Assembly (NCBI GenBank): GCA_013177825.1 | Contig: JABLXX010000002.1 | Location: forward strand, 1-64,000 | DNA length: 64,000 bases | Source of the DNA: Syntrophaceae bacterium | Lineage (GTDB): Bacteria > Desulfobacterota > Syntrophia > Syntrophales > PHBD01 | Reading direction: 5' to 3' | In this document: positions 26,129 to 34,520 of the stretch, in pieces | Position numbering within the stretch: position 1 is the stretch's first letter | Layout: every line of letters begins with the position of its first letter | Program-made: the position numbers and the translations under genes | Notes under the pieces: model-generated | What the model was told of the DNA's origin: nothing | Database searches by the model: none | The model's input: the letters and a program-made list of their open reading frames with translations, nothing else

Positions 26129-27382
26129 ATGAGGGACGTCTATATCATCGGGGCGTATTCGACGGAATTCAAAAAGTATCCGGACCGTTCGTTCCGGGAC
26201 CTGGTCCGGGAGGCCTATCTCGGTGCGATCAATGACGCCGGGATGTCCGACGGAAACGAGATCCAGTTCGGCTATTTCGGCAACTGCGCCATGCACCTGT
26301 TCGGCCAGTCCAGCATCCGGGGGCAGATCTGCTTTGTACCCCTGGTAAGGGAGAAGCTCTTTCCCGAACGGGTGCCGATCATCAACGTGGAAGGGGCGTG
26401 CGCCACGGGGTCCATGGCGGCCCATTGCGCCTGGAAGGATATCCTGAGCGGTCAGAACGATGTCATCCTGGCTTTGGGGGTCGAGAAGCTTTTCATTCCC
26501 GACGACCCGACGACCATGTTCAAGATTTTCGAGGCGGGCATCGACAATTTTACAACCGAAGAGACGATCGACGTCTATCGGCAGATCGGCGCGCTGGTCG
26601 GCCGGGAGTTCAAGACCGGGGGCAACCGCAGCCTCTTCATGGATACGTATGGGATGCAGGCCCTGTATCACATGTGGAAGTACGGCACGACCCAGCGCCA
26701 GATCGCCTGCGCAGCGGCTTTTACCCACGACTACGGGGCCAAGAACCCGAAGGCCCAGTACAAGTTTTCGCTGGACGTGGATCAGGTTCTCCAGGACCGG
26801 ATCGTGACCTATCCCCTGACGCGTTCCATGTGCTCTCCCATCGGGGACGGGGCGGCGGCGGCGGTCCTGTGCTCCGGTGATTATCTGAAAGGCCTTCCCC
26901 CGGCGGTCCGGGACCGGGCCGTCAAGATCCGGGCGAGCGTCATGACGGGCGGGAAGTACAAGGGGCTCGATGAACCCAGCCTGAGCAAGGTTGCCGCGGA
27001 CAAGGCCTATGCCATGGCCGGCATCGGCGCTTCCGATATCGATGTGGCCGAAGTCCACGATGCCACGTCGTTCAGCATCATTCTTCAGTCCGAGATGATG
27101 GGATTCTGCCCGATCGGGGAAGGGGGCCGTTTCGTCGAGTCCGGCGGAACCACGCTGGAAGGCACAACGCCCGTGAATACAAGCGGAGGCCTCGTTTCCA
27201 AGGGGCATCCCGTCGGCGCCACGGGCATCTCCATGCTCTATGAGCTGGCGACACAGCTGCGCCGGGAGGCGGGTCCCCGCCAGGTAAAAGACGCAAAGCT
27301 GGCCCTGCAGGAAAACGGCGGCGGTGTGATCGGGACGGAAGAGGCCGCCTGCTCCGTCTTCATCCTGGAGAAGGATCGCTGA
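26129..27382 (+). CDS. Thiolase, SCP-x/acetoacetyl-CoA thiolase type
   Basis: A 417-residue thiolase-fold enzyme. The nucleophilic Cys91 is in NVEGACATGSMA, the acyl-CoA-handling VAEVHDATSFSII block follows, and GGLVSKGHPVGATG carries the second catalytic His. A TEEAACSVFILE segment near the end resembles the usual closing region. The sequence is of the SCP-x branch, which often works with a DUF35 zinc-ribbon/OB-fold partner, but no such partner gene is present here. It would cleave a 3-ketoacyl-CoA or condense acyl-CoAs. It is last in the carrier-ligase-thiolase unit and is followed by a strong terminator. RBS AAAGGAGG. Confidence 0.9.
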   Translation: MRDVYIIGAYSTEFKKYPDRSFRDLVREAYLGAINDAGMSDGNEIQFGYFGNCAMHLFGQSSIRGQICFVPLVREKLFPERVPIINVEGACATGSMAAHCAWKDILSGQNDVILALGVEKLFIPDDPTTMFKIFEAGIDNFTTEETIDVYRQIGALVGREFKTGGNRSLFMDTYGMQALYHMWKYGTTQRQIACAAAFTHDYGAKNPKAQYKFSLDVDQVLQDRIVTYPLTRSMCSPIGDGAAAAVLCSGDYLKGLPPAVRDRAVKIRASVMTGGKYKGLDEPSLSKVAADKAYAMAGIGASDIDVAEVHDATSFSIILQSEMMGFCPIGEGGRFVESGGTTLEGTTPVNTSGGLVSKGHPVGATGISMLYELATQLRREAGPRQVKDAKLALQENGGGVIGTEEAACSVFILEKDR

Positions 27383-27525
27383 AAAAGAAAGAGGGCATGA
27401 TCCGCCGGGTAACAGGCGACCGCTTCCGTGCCCGCTTGCAAGGGGTGTATCGCTGTCAACCCGGTCGGGCAAAAGGCCGATCGGGTTCGTCCTGCCCTTG
27501 ATCCTGTCAAAAACATTCGAAATCG

Positions 27526-27558
27526 AACCGCCCCGGGACAAAACCGGGGCGGTTTTTT
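27526..27558 (+). terminator. Rho-independent terminator of the ligase-thiolase operon
   Basis: AACCGCCCCGG (27526-27536) pairs with CCGGGGCGGTT (27544-27554) around a 7-base loop, and the 3' arm runs into six T (27553-27558). It lies 144 bp after the thiolase stop and before the convergent gene at 27584. Confidence 0.9.
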
Positions 27559-27583
27559 ATGATCCGAGCGCGTACGTCCGCCG

Positions 27584-27982
27584 TTATCCGGCCGTACCGT
27601 GCCTGTCCAGGAGAATGCTCAGAAAGCCCCGGTCAAGGGCGCGCGGGAGACCGACGAAATAAACGAGGGCAACGGCCAGATCGACAATCCCCAGGAGCGC
27701 CACCATGTTGCCCATGCCGGCGCACAGGCCGAACCACAGGAAAACGAAGAAGGCCGTGACGCGCGAGAATCCGTCCCAGAACACGATCGTCGCGCGGTTC
27801 GCCAGGTCCCTGGAAGAGAAGATCAGGATGACCCCGAGAAAAGCGAGGAACAGAGCCGGCAGCAGGAGCCAGAACCTGTTTGCCGGCGCCTCGATGCCGA
27901 CCAGCAGGAGGGCATCCGGCACGGCAAAGAGGATTCCTCCCAGAACGTTCATCAACCCGGTTGCAAAAACGAATCTCTTCAC
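27584..27982 (-). CDS. Four-helix membrane protein, GTG start
   Basis: A 132-residue integral membrane protein with four hydrophobic segments (about 5-25, 38-57, 70-90, 95-115) and few polar residues. GTG 27982 is preferred because AAGGAGAA lies eight bases upstream and the first helix begins at once (VKRFVFATGLMNVLGG). It follows the aldehyde oxidoreductase gene by about 100 bp on the same strand and may be in its operon. Family not recognised. Confidence 0.65.
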   Translation of the reverse strand: MKRFVFATGLMNVLGGILFAVPDALLLVGIEAPANRFWLLLPALFLAFLGVILIFSSRDLANRATIVFWDGFSRVTAFFVFLWFGLCAGMGNMVALLGIVDLAVALVYFVGLPRALDRGFLSILLDRHGTAG

Positions 27983-28079
27983 GGCGATTTCTTCTCCTTG
28001 AACATTTTCTCCCGGCAAGTCCGGAGATCCCTTTTACGGCCGCAGAAAAGGCGTCGATGTTTCCATCGGCATGACGATC

Positions 28080-30083
28080 CTATGCTTTCGCCTTCCCACC
28101 TGCATGGATGTCCGCGACCGGAAATCCGCCGGTTTCCCCTTCGGCCCGCTCCCGGCGCTCCCTGCCGGGGGCTTTCATGAAATCCAGGTCGAGCTTCTCG
28201 ATCGTCCGGGGAGTCGGAATGCCGTTTTCATCCCATCCCCGGAGACGATAGTACCTGGGCAGCATCTTCGCCAGGGGGACCACGGTCTTCTTCTTCCCGG
28301 GGATCTGCTCCTCGTGGGTGAACCGCCTGGCCAGCCGGTCGTCCTTTGCGGTGAACCCCTCGCGGATGTTGTAGAGCCGCTCCATGGTGAAGCCCCGTTC
28401 CCCCATCCGGATGAACCGTCCGAAGTCCATTTCCATGCCCGTGGCCAGTTCCAGGGCCTTCGTGTGGGGAAGCATGGGGAGGTGGTAGCGCATGAGGGAC
28501 GGAGGCAGTTTCAGGGTGAACTCGATGGCGGCCCAGGAATAGGTCAGGATCTGCGTAACCAGCCAGCTCACGACCCTGGAATTCGCAATCTTGAAGAGAA
28601 AGGCGGGAAGGATCGTCCAGCTCGTGAACAGGCAGTTACCCCCGGCGCTGATGGATGCCAGGAGGTTCTGATCGAGGATGGTGTATCCGGGCTTGGAGCG
28701 GTAGTCGTAGGGATTGAGGATGGCGGGGCCGGTGGCCTCGAAATAGATCATGTAGCCGCCGTCCAGATGGCAGGCGCCGCGGTTCGCCGTCGCATAGCCG
28801 AGACCGTGGCCCACGGCGCCCCGGGGCTCGTAGGCGGCCATCTCCATGCCCTTGGAGTGGGGGGCGAAGTCTTCCCCCCCGTATTTCTGCGACAGGTACC
28901 GGACGCCTTCCGCCAGATCATTCCCGATGCCCTCTCGGTAGGCGATATCCCGCAGGATCCGGGAAATGTTGTCCTTTTTCCCGAACTCGATCCCGTTCCT
29001 CCACAGGCCCTTCTCGTTCAGCTCCGCGGCGAATCCCAGGACCGTGCCTGAAGAGATCGTGTCGAGACCGAGGAGGTCCAGCTCATAGTTCCAGCGGATG
29101 ATGGCGTCCATGTCGTTGATGAGCAGGTTGGATCCCAGCAGGCACAGGACCTCGTACTCCGGCCCCTTGATCTCGCGGCCGTCGAGATTGACCACCCGGG
29201 CGCAGCGGATCGGACACGACTGGCAGCCGGCGTTTTTCACGAGCCGGGTCTCCGCCAGCGTCTGGCCCGTGAGCATATGGGCATCCTTGAAGGTCCCGGA
29301 GGAAAAGTTCTTCGTCGGGAGGGCGTTGTGATCGGAGATCGATTTCAGGAAGCCTGAAGTTCCGTAGCGGGGGGCGAAATCCCCCGTCGCCGGATGTCCC
29401 TTCAGCATGTCGATCCACTGCTTGATGAGCGCCTTGAACGCCTCCGGGTCATGGAGCTCGATCTTCCGGTTCCCCCTGGCGACGATTCCCTTGAGGTTCT
29501 TCGACCCCATGACGGCGCCCATGCCCGAGCGGCCGTGACTGCGGTCCTGGGAGATGACGATGGCGTACTTGACAAGATTTTCTCCGGCGGGACCGATGAC
29601 CATCTTGCCGGCCCTCCGATCGCCCATCTTCTCCTTGGTCTCTTCCGTGTCCATTCCCCAGAGATGCGATGCGTCCTGGATCGTCACCCTGTCTTCGTCG
29701 ATGTCGAGATAGACCGGGCTCTCGGCCCTGCCGCGGACGATGATGCCGTCCCACCCCGCCCGCTTCAGGTGGATCCCGAAATGACCGCCGCTGTTGGAAT
29801 GGCCGATGGTCCCGGTCTGGGGGCTCTTGGCGGAGATGTCGTACCGGCTGGTGGACGGCGCCCCCGTCCCGGTCAGGGGGGATGTCATGACGATCAGGAT
29901 ATTGTCGGGAGACAGGGGATCCACGCCCGGCTTCAGCTCGTCCCAGAGGATCTTTGTGGAGATGAACCGGCCGCCGACGAAGCGCTCCCTGTCCCGGTCG
30001 GACAGGTCGTAGCTGCCGATCTTTCCCGAGGAAAGGTCGATATCCAGAATCCTGCCCATGTAACCCTTATATTTGCTTGCCAT
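28080..30083 (-). CDS. Aldehyde:ferredoxin oxidoreductase (tungsten/molybdopterin)
   Basis: A 667-residue enzyme of the AOR family, which interconverts aldehydes and carboxylic acids using ferredoxin and a bis-tungstopterin. The N-terminal domain has the pterin-binding GPAGENLVKYAIVISQDRSH. The [4Fe-4S] ligands are Cys287, 290 and 294 (NAGCQSCPIRCARV) and probably Cys484 (GGNCLFTSW). The length fits the family (about 600-670). Start ATG 30083 with GGAGGTC. Divergent from a GntR/FCD regulator. In a syntroph it could detoxify aldehydes or reduce acids with low-potential electrons. The substrate is not known. Confidence 0.93.
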   Translation of the reverse strand: MASKYKGYMGRILDIDLSSGKIGSYDLSDRDRERFVGGRFISTKILWDELKPGVDPLSPDNILIVMTSPLTGTGAPSTSRYDISAKSPQTGTIGHSNSGGHFGIHLKRAGWDGIIVRGRAESPVYLDIDEDRVTIQDASHLWGMDTEETKEKMGDRRAGKMVIGPAGENLVKYAIVISQDRSHGRSGMGAVMGSKNLKGIVARGNRKIELHDPEAFKALIKQWIDMLKGHPATGDFAPRYGTSGFLKSISDHNALPTKNFSSGTFKDAHMLTGQTLAETRLVKNAGCQSCPIRCARVVNLDGREIKGPEYEVLCLLGSNLLINDMDAIIRWNYELDLLGLDTISSGTVLGFAAELNEKGLWRNGIEFGKKDNISRILRDIAYREGIGNDLAEGVRYLSQKYGGEDFAPHSKGMEMAAYEPRGAVGHGLGYATANRGACHLDGGYMIYFEATGPAILNPYDYRSKPGYTILDQNLLASISAGGNCLFTSWTILPAFLFKIANSRVVSWLVTQILTYSWAAIEFTLKLPPSLMRYHLPMLPHTKALELATGMEMDFGRFIRMGERGFTMERLYNIREGFTAKDDRLARRFTHEEQIPGKKKTVVPLAKMLPRYYRLRGWDENGIPTPRTIEKLDLDFMKAPGRERRERAEGETGGFPVADIHAGGKAKA

Positions 30084-30339
30084 CGATGACCTCCAGTCTG
30101 TACATTACGGCTGTTCCCGGGCCGGGATCCAGCTCCCCGGGGCGGCCGGAATCCGTCGTTTTTCTTGCAGGAGAGCGCCGGGATCTTATATTCCTGCACG
30201 TTGCAAAAGCATCTTCTTGACAGACGACGGATTGCCTGCTAGGTAACGCTTATCGATTATCAATAATAAATAATCCTGTCAAGGGGTATTCCCCTCAGTG
30301 CACCGTGCCGGTACCGGAAGATGGGAGGGTAAGGCGTAC

Positions 30340-31014
30340 ATGTACAAGATCAAAGCGGAAAATTTATCCCAGAAGGCGGCCGAAATCATCAGCGGACGGA
30401 TTATCCGCAAGGAGTTTCTCCCGGGAGAGCGCCTGATCGAGACCAGGATCGCCGGCGAGCTTGGGGTCAGCCAGGGAACGGTCCGCGAGGCCTTCCGGAT
30501 CCTGGAAAAGAAGAAGCTCGTGGCGATCGAGCCGCGCCGGGGGACCGTCGTCACCCAGATCAACAGCGACTACATCGAATCCCTCTACGACATCCTGGCG
30601 GAGCTTTACGGTCTGATGATCCGCAAGGTCATCGTCAGGATGACTCCCGCCGACAAGGAAGAAATTCTCGGGGGAATCGAAAGAATCAAGGCCTGCGCGA
30701 ATACGGAGGACGGTCTTGGATACGGCGAGGCCATGTTCGATATCATCTCGATCCTGCTTCGCATTGCCGGGGATTCCCTCCTGGAGCACACGATTACGGA
30801 GCTCTGGCAGGTCAAGCGGTGGGTCGAATACGAGGCGCTGATTTTCCGGAAAAAGGAGCTCGCAGACAGTTACAGGGAATTGCTGAAGATCCTGGAGACG
30901 GCCGAAGAAGGCAACGCGGACGAGGCCGTCCGGAAAATCCGGGAATATGCAAAGTATGAAAAAGAGATCGCCCTGAAGGTCATGGGCGGTGAGTCGGGCA
31001 CCGAACCGGTCTGA
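30340..31014 (+). CDS. GntR/FCD-family transcriptional regulator
   Basis: A 224-residue FadR/VanR-like regulator. The winged HTH covers about 5-70 (GERLIETRIAGELGVSQGTV, REAFRILEKKKLVAIEPRRG), and the helical FCD ligand-binding domain about 80-215. The FCD metal-binding residues are not conserved in an obvious way. ATG 30340 is chosen for GGGAGGGTAAGG upstream. It is divergent from the aldehyde oxidoreductase, whose promoter lies in the AT-rich 30200-30290 stretch, so control of that gene is the likely role. FCD ligands are usually small organic acids or acyl-CoAs. Confidence 0.9.
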   Translation: MYKIKAENLSQKAAEIISGRIIRKEFLPGERLIETRIAGELGVSQGTVREAFRILEKKKLVAIEPRRGTVVTQINSDYIESLYDILAELYGLMIRKVIVRMTPADKEEILGGIERIKACANTEDGLGYGEAMFDIISILLRIAGDSLLEHTITELWQVKRWVEYEALIFRKKELADSYRELLKILETAEEGNADEAVRKIREYAKYEKEIALKVMGGESGTEPV

Positions 31015-31101
31015 ACGATGGAAAGGCAGACGGTGGGGCGCTCGGAACGCAAAGGCGTCCTGTAACCGATGAATCACCCCCTTCGCTCCGCTTCCCAAAA
31101 A

Positions 31102-31599
31102 TCACTCGACCTTGAAGCCCTTGACGATCTGCCGGAATGTTTTTTGAACAGCCTCGAACGTGCCTGCGTTCTCGCATGCTTTTATGTCGAAGATCCGGCT
31201 TCCCTTCCTGGCGATGACGGAACATGCGTGCAATGCGGTTCCACGGCTGGTGAATGCGAACTCGTAGACGACGGCGCTTTCGGCCTTCGGCACGTCGTTG
31301 CCGATGTGGTTGAGCACCCTGTAATCTTCATAGATGTTGCTCCTCGCGCGGAGAACGTCTTTCGCCTCTCCGCCGTCTCTTCCTGAAGCATCCCGAACGG
31401 CGATATGGACGCCGGGGGTCGGAATCTCGACGCCCAGTTCTGGTTCCATGGCCATATGGAAGTCGGGCGGATGGATATCGATGCCGTCTTCCCTTTCCCG
31501 GACGGACCATTCCTTCGGATAGGAAACCTGGAAGCCATGTTTCCCGCTGACATACGTTTCCCAGTCTTTTTGCCCGAAAAGCCTGTCAAGAAATCCCAT
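31102..31599 (-). CDS. PsbP/DcrB-like hypothetical protein
   Basis: A 165-residue soluble protein MGFLDRLFGQKDWETYVSGK.... The pattern HGFQVSYPKEWSVRERED, then GVHIAVRDASG, SAVVYEFAFTSRG and FEAVQKTFRQIVKGFKV fits the PsbP/DcrB-like alpha-beta-alpha fold used by many small bacterial proteins, usually lipoproteins. No signal peptide is seen here, so it may be cytoplasmic. It is convergent with the GntR gene. No function can be assigned. Confidence 0.65.
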   Translation of the reverse strand: MGFLDRLFGQKDWETYVSGKHGFQVSYPKEWSVREREDGIDIHPPDFHMAMEPELGVEIPTPGVHIAVRDASGRDGGEAKDVLRARSNIYEDYRVLNHIGNDVPKAESAVVYEFAFTSRGTALHACSVIARKGSRIFDIKACENAGTFEAVQKTFRQIVKGFKVE

Positions 31600-31952
31600 G
31601 ATTTAACCTCCTTTCTCCGTCCCGATCCTCCGGGGGAAGAGGAACGGGACCGTCCAAGGCATCCTTCCATGAGGATGGATATTCCCAAGGCAAAGGCCTT
31701 TTTCCGTGCGAGCTTCAGGAGCGATGATCCAGGGAGCAGCCAGGCCGCGGAGTTCGATCGCTAAATGGGTCAACAGCCGATTCAGGACGAGATGGACAGG
31801 GTGACGTGATCTGCTGAGGAGGCCGGAGACCACCGCTATTGAGAATGCAAAGGGTAATAATGAAGTCTCGCCTTCTTTATAGGGGAAAAGACCTCTTTTA
31901 CGCAACCCCGAAGAGGTGCACATTGCGTTTGTCGTCGAGGCGGGCTGTGCGT
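31600..31952. other. Intergenic stretch, no gene seen
   Basis: The gap runs from the hypothetical gene (leftward) to the end of iorB (also leftward). I found no supported gene here and no clear terminator. It presumably holds the iorB 3' end and the promoter of the hypothetical gene. Confidence 0.4.
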
Positions 31953-32573
31953 CTATGCCCTCGTTGCGTCCGTTCCCGAGGCAAACGCCTTCAGGTTGGC
32001 GTCCAGCTTGTCTCCCGAAAGGGTCTGCTCCATGACCGCCCTGAAATCCTCCGGGGTCAGGTCGAGATCGCCGAGGCCCGCCAGGGCACCGATCATGACA
32101 ATATTCGCAAGAATGGGATTCCCCAGCCGGACGGCCGCATCGGTGGCGTCGATCAGCCACAGGCGCGCCGAGAGCCCCTCCAGGGACGTCCGGATCTCAT
32201 CCAGGGAAGGGTAGTTCAGTTCCCCGGTGATGACGCCCACCGGATAGACCGGCCGGGTGTTCGAGAGGACGATCACGCCGGGATGCCCGTAGGCCGCCAG
32301 TACGCGGACAGCCTCCGCCGGCTCCAGGGCGACCACGACGTCGGCTTTTCCCTTCGGGATCTGGGGGCTCCACGTTCCCTGCACGGAGACGCGGATATGG
32401 CTCATCACGGAGCCGCCCCGCTGGGAGGCGCCGAAGGTCTCACCGATCGTCACCGTCAGGCCCCTGTTCACCAGCATGCCTGAAAGGACGCGCGAGGCCA
32501 TGACGTTTCCCTGGCCGCCGACGCCGGTGATGATGATATTGTAAGGATCCCTGGGCAGTTGCGGAGTTCCCAT
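31953..32573 (-). CDS. iorB: Indolepyruvate:ferredoxin oxidoreductase, beta subunit
   Basis: A 206-residue gamma-domain subunit of the 2-oxoacid:ferredoxin oxidoreductase family. Marks are NIIITGVGGQGNVMASRVLS, the IGETFGASQRGGSVMSHIRV block, and a central ADVVVALEPAEAVRVL. With IorA it oxidatively decarboxylates aryl pyruvates to aryl-acetyl-CoA, reducing ferredoxin. It starts at ATG 32573, two bases after the iorA stop, using AAGGAGGT inside the iorA end. It is last gene of the frhB-like/iorA/iorB operon. Confidence 0.93.
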   Translation of the reverse strand: MGTPQLPRDPYNIIITGVGGQGNVMASRVLSGMLVNRGLTVTIGETFGASQRGGSVMSHIRVSVQGTWSPQIPKGKADVVVALEPAEAVRVLAAYGHPGVIVLSNTRPVYPVGVITGELNYPSLDEIRTSLEGLSARLWLIDATDAAVRLGNPILANIVMIGALAGLGDLDLTPEDFRAVMEQTLSGDKLDANLKAFASGTDATRA

Positions 32574-32575
32574 GG

Positions 32576-34510
32576 TTACGCCACCTCCTTGGTGATGGCC
32601 GAGCGGGGGCAGACCTGCGTGCAGACGCCGCAGCCCGCGCAGAGGACTTCGTCCACGCGGGCCCGACGGTTCTCCTTGTCCCACACCAGGGCGGGGCAGC
32701 GGAAAATGCGGGTGCACAGGCGGTTGCAGCCGCAGTCTTCTCCGATGCAGAGGGTTTCGTCCACCCGGACGTTGAATTTGCGGATCCCTCTCTTCTCCGG
32801 GGAGAGGGCGCATATCTGCTTCAGGATCAGGACTTTGACCCCCTCTTTTTCCTCCATCAGCCGGTTGAGCGTTTTCCGGGTTTCGGCAAAATCGAAAGGA
32901 TCGCAGATCTCGACCCTGGCGCCGATGGCGGTGCAGATTTTCGCGATGTCCACGTCCGGCGCCTCCCGGCCCATGGCGTTGACGCAGAGGCCCGGGTGTG
33001 ACTGGAATCCCGTCATGGCCGTCCCGCTGTTGTTGAGGATGATCATGGTGATGTCGGACTGGTGGTGAACGGCGTTGACCAGGGCGGGCATGGCGGCGTG
33101 GAAGAAGGTGGAGTCCCCGCACACCGACAGCACCGGCCTGTCCATGCCGAAGGGGCCGAGTTTTCCGAAGCCGCTGGCCACGCCCGTTCCGGAGCCCATG
33201 GAATGGAGGGTCTTGAGCGTGCCCGCGCCGCCGGGAAAAACGTCCAGGGTGTAGCAGCCGATGTCGCCGCAGACGAACCCCCCGCGGTCGTCCAGCTTCA
33301 GGGCCGTGCGGATGCTCCAGTAGGAGGCCCGGTGAGGGCAGCCGGGGCAGAAGGCGAGACCCCGCTGGGGCGCATTGGCCAATGCCGCCGCCTGCGCTTT
33401 CTTCTCGTACTCCGGGTCGACGGCAGGGGAGGGGATGCCCAGGATCCGGCAAAGCGCACCGGTCACCAGGTCCGGCGAAAGCTCGCCCCGCATGGGGATC
33501 GTCCCGTCGTTCTTCCCGTAGAAGGTCTTGATCCCGATTTCCTTTGCTTCTTCGGCGGCGATGACCTTGACGTTCTCCTCCAGGAAGGGCAGCACCTCCT
33601 CCACGATCAGGATCCTGTCCGACCGTACAAGGTACTTCTTCAGCAGGTTGGGCGGCAGGGGCCAGGTCGTTCCCAGTTTCAGGATTGCGACCCGGTCGCG
33701 GAGGCCCAGCGCATGGACGGCCTCGCGACTGTAGAGGGTGCAGGCGCTGCTCGTGATGATGAGGACCTCCGGCCGTTCCGGCCCTTCGTACGTGTTGAAG
33801 GGACTTGTCTCGAAAAGGTCCCGGGCTTTCCGGATCCTCTCCTGCTGGAGGCCGTGCCTGTAGGCGACGGGCATGCTCAGGACCGGGCCCTCGAGCGGAT
33901 CCAGCATGGCCCCGTCGCACCGGAACGCGGCGCAGGCCGTCCGGTCCGAAAGGGCTCCCAGGCGGACGTTGCCGCTGGCGTGGGACATCCGGGTGACGCT
34001 GCGCAGCATGACCAGGGTCCCGAGGTCCTCCGAGAGATCGAAGGCCCAGCGAGTCATGTCCTTGGCTTCCTGAAAGTCTCCCGGTTCCAGGAGGGGGATC
34101 TCGATCATGCGGGCGAAGTGCCGCGACTCCCCTTCGTTCACGCTGGACAGGGCGCCCGGGTCGTCGCAGGTGACCAGGATCATCCCGCCCCGGGTGCCGG
34201 AGCCGGCGAGGTGGAGCAGAAAGTCGGAGGCCACGTTCACGCCGTTTTGCTTCATGACGCAGAGGCTTCGAAGGCCGGCGAAGGATGCGGCGGCGGCGAC
34301 CTCCAGGGCCACCTTTTCGTTGGTGGACCACTCCACGTACAGGTTTCGCTCTTCGGCGACCCGGGCCAGATTCTCCAGGATTTCCGAGGACGGAGTCCCG
34401 GGATAGCCCGCCGCCACAGCCATCCCCGCTTCCAGGGCGCCCCGGGCGATGGCCTCGTTTCCCATCATGAGATGGCTGCTTCCTTCTCCCGTATGGAGCA
34501 ATGCCGTCAT
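32576..34510 (-). CDS. iorA: Indolepyruvate:ferredoxin oxidoreductase, alpha subunit
   Basis: A 644-residue subunit. The N-terminal pyrimidine-binding region includes GNEAIARGALEAGMAVAAGY and PGTPSSEILENLARVAEERN. The central TPP-binding domain includes AFCPGCPHRASYWSIRTAL and GDIGCYTLDVFPGGAGT. The C-terminal ferredoxin-like domain has CIGEDCGCNRLC and CAGCGVCTQVCPRSAI, enough for two [4Fe-4S] clusters. Length is normal for the family. Start at ATG 34510, ten bases after the FrhB-like stop. It works with IorB in aromatic amino-acid breakdown or its reversal. Confidence 0.94.
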   Translation of the reverse strand: MTALLHTGEGSSHLMMGNEAIARGALEAGMAVAAGYPGTPSSEILENLARVAEERNLYVEWSTNEKVALEVAAAASFAGLRSLCVMKQNGVNVASDFLLHLAGSGTRGGMILVTCDDPGALSSVNEGESRHFARMIEIPLLEPGDFQEAKDMTRWAFDLSEDLGTLVMLRSVTRMSHASGNVRLGALSDRTACAAFRCDGAMLDPLEGPVLSMPVAYRHGLQQERIRKARDLFETSPFNTYEGPERPEVLIITSSACTLYSREAVHALGLRDRVAILKLGTTWPLPPNLLKKYLVRSDRILIVEEVLPFLEENVKVIAAEEAKEIGIKTFYGKNDGTIPMRGELSPDLVTGALCRILGIPSPAVDPEYEKKAQAAALANAPQRGLAFCPGCPHRASYWSIRTALKLDDRGGFVCGDIGCYTLDVFPGGAGTLKTLHSMGSGTGVASGFGKLGPFGMDRPVLSVCGDSTFFHAAMPALVNAVHHQSDITMIILNNSGTAMTGFQSHPGLCVNAMGREAPDVDIAKICTAIGARVEICDPFDFAETRKTLNRLMEEKEGVKVLILKQICALSPEKRGIRKFNVRVDETLCIGEDCGCNRLCTRIFRCPALVWDKENRRARVDEVLCAGCGVCTQVCPRSAITKEVA

Positions 34511-34520
34511 GTCGATCCCC

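Noticed and set aside
26114-27541. Long open frame antisense to the thiolase gene
   Set aside because: The thiolase frame has the catalytic Cys and His motifs, while the antisense frame has no domain and spans the terminator.
32574-34331. Open extension of the iorB frame into iorA
   Set aside because: The iorB protein family starts near 32573, where ATG and a ribosome site are present. The extension is an overlapping frame of iorA.
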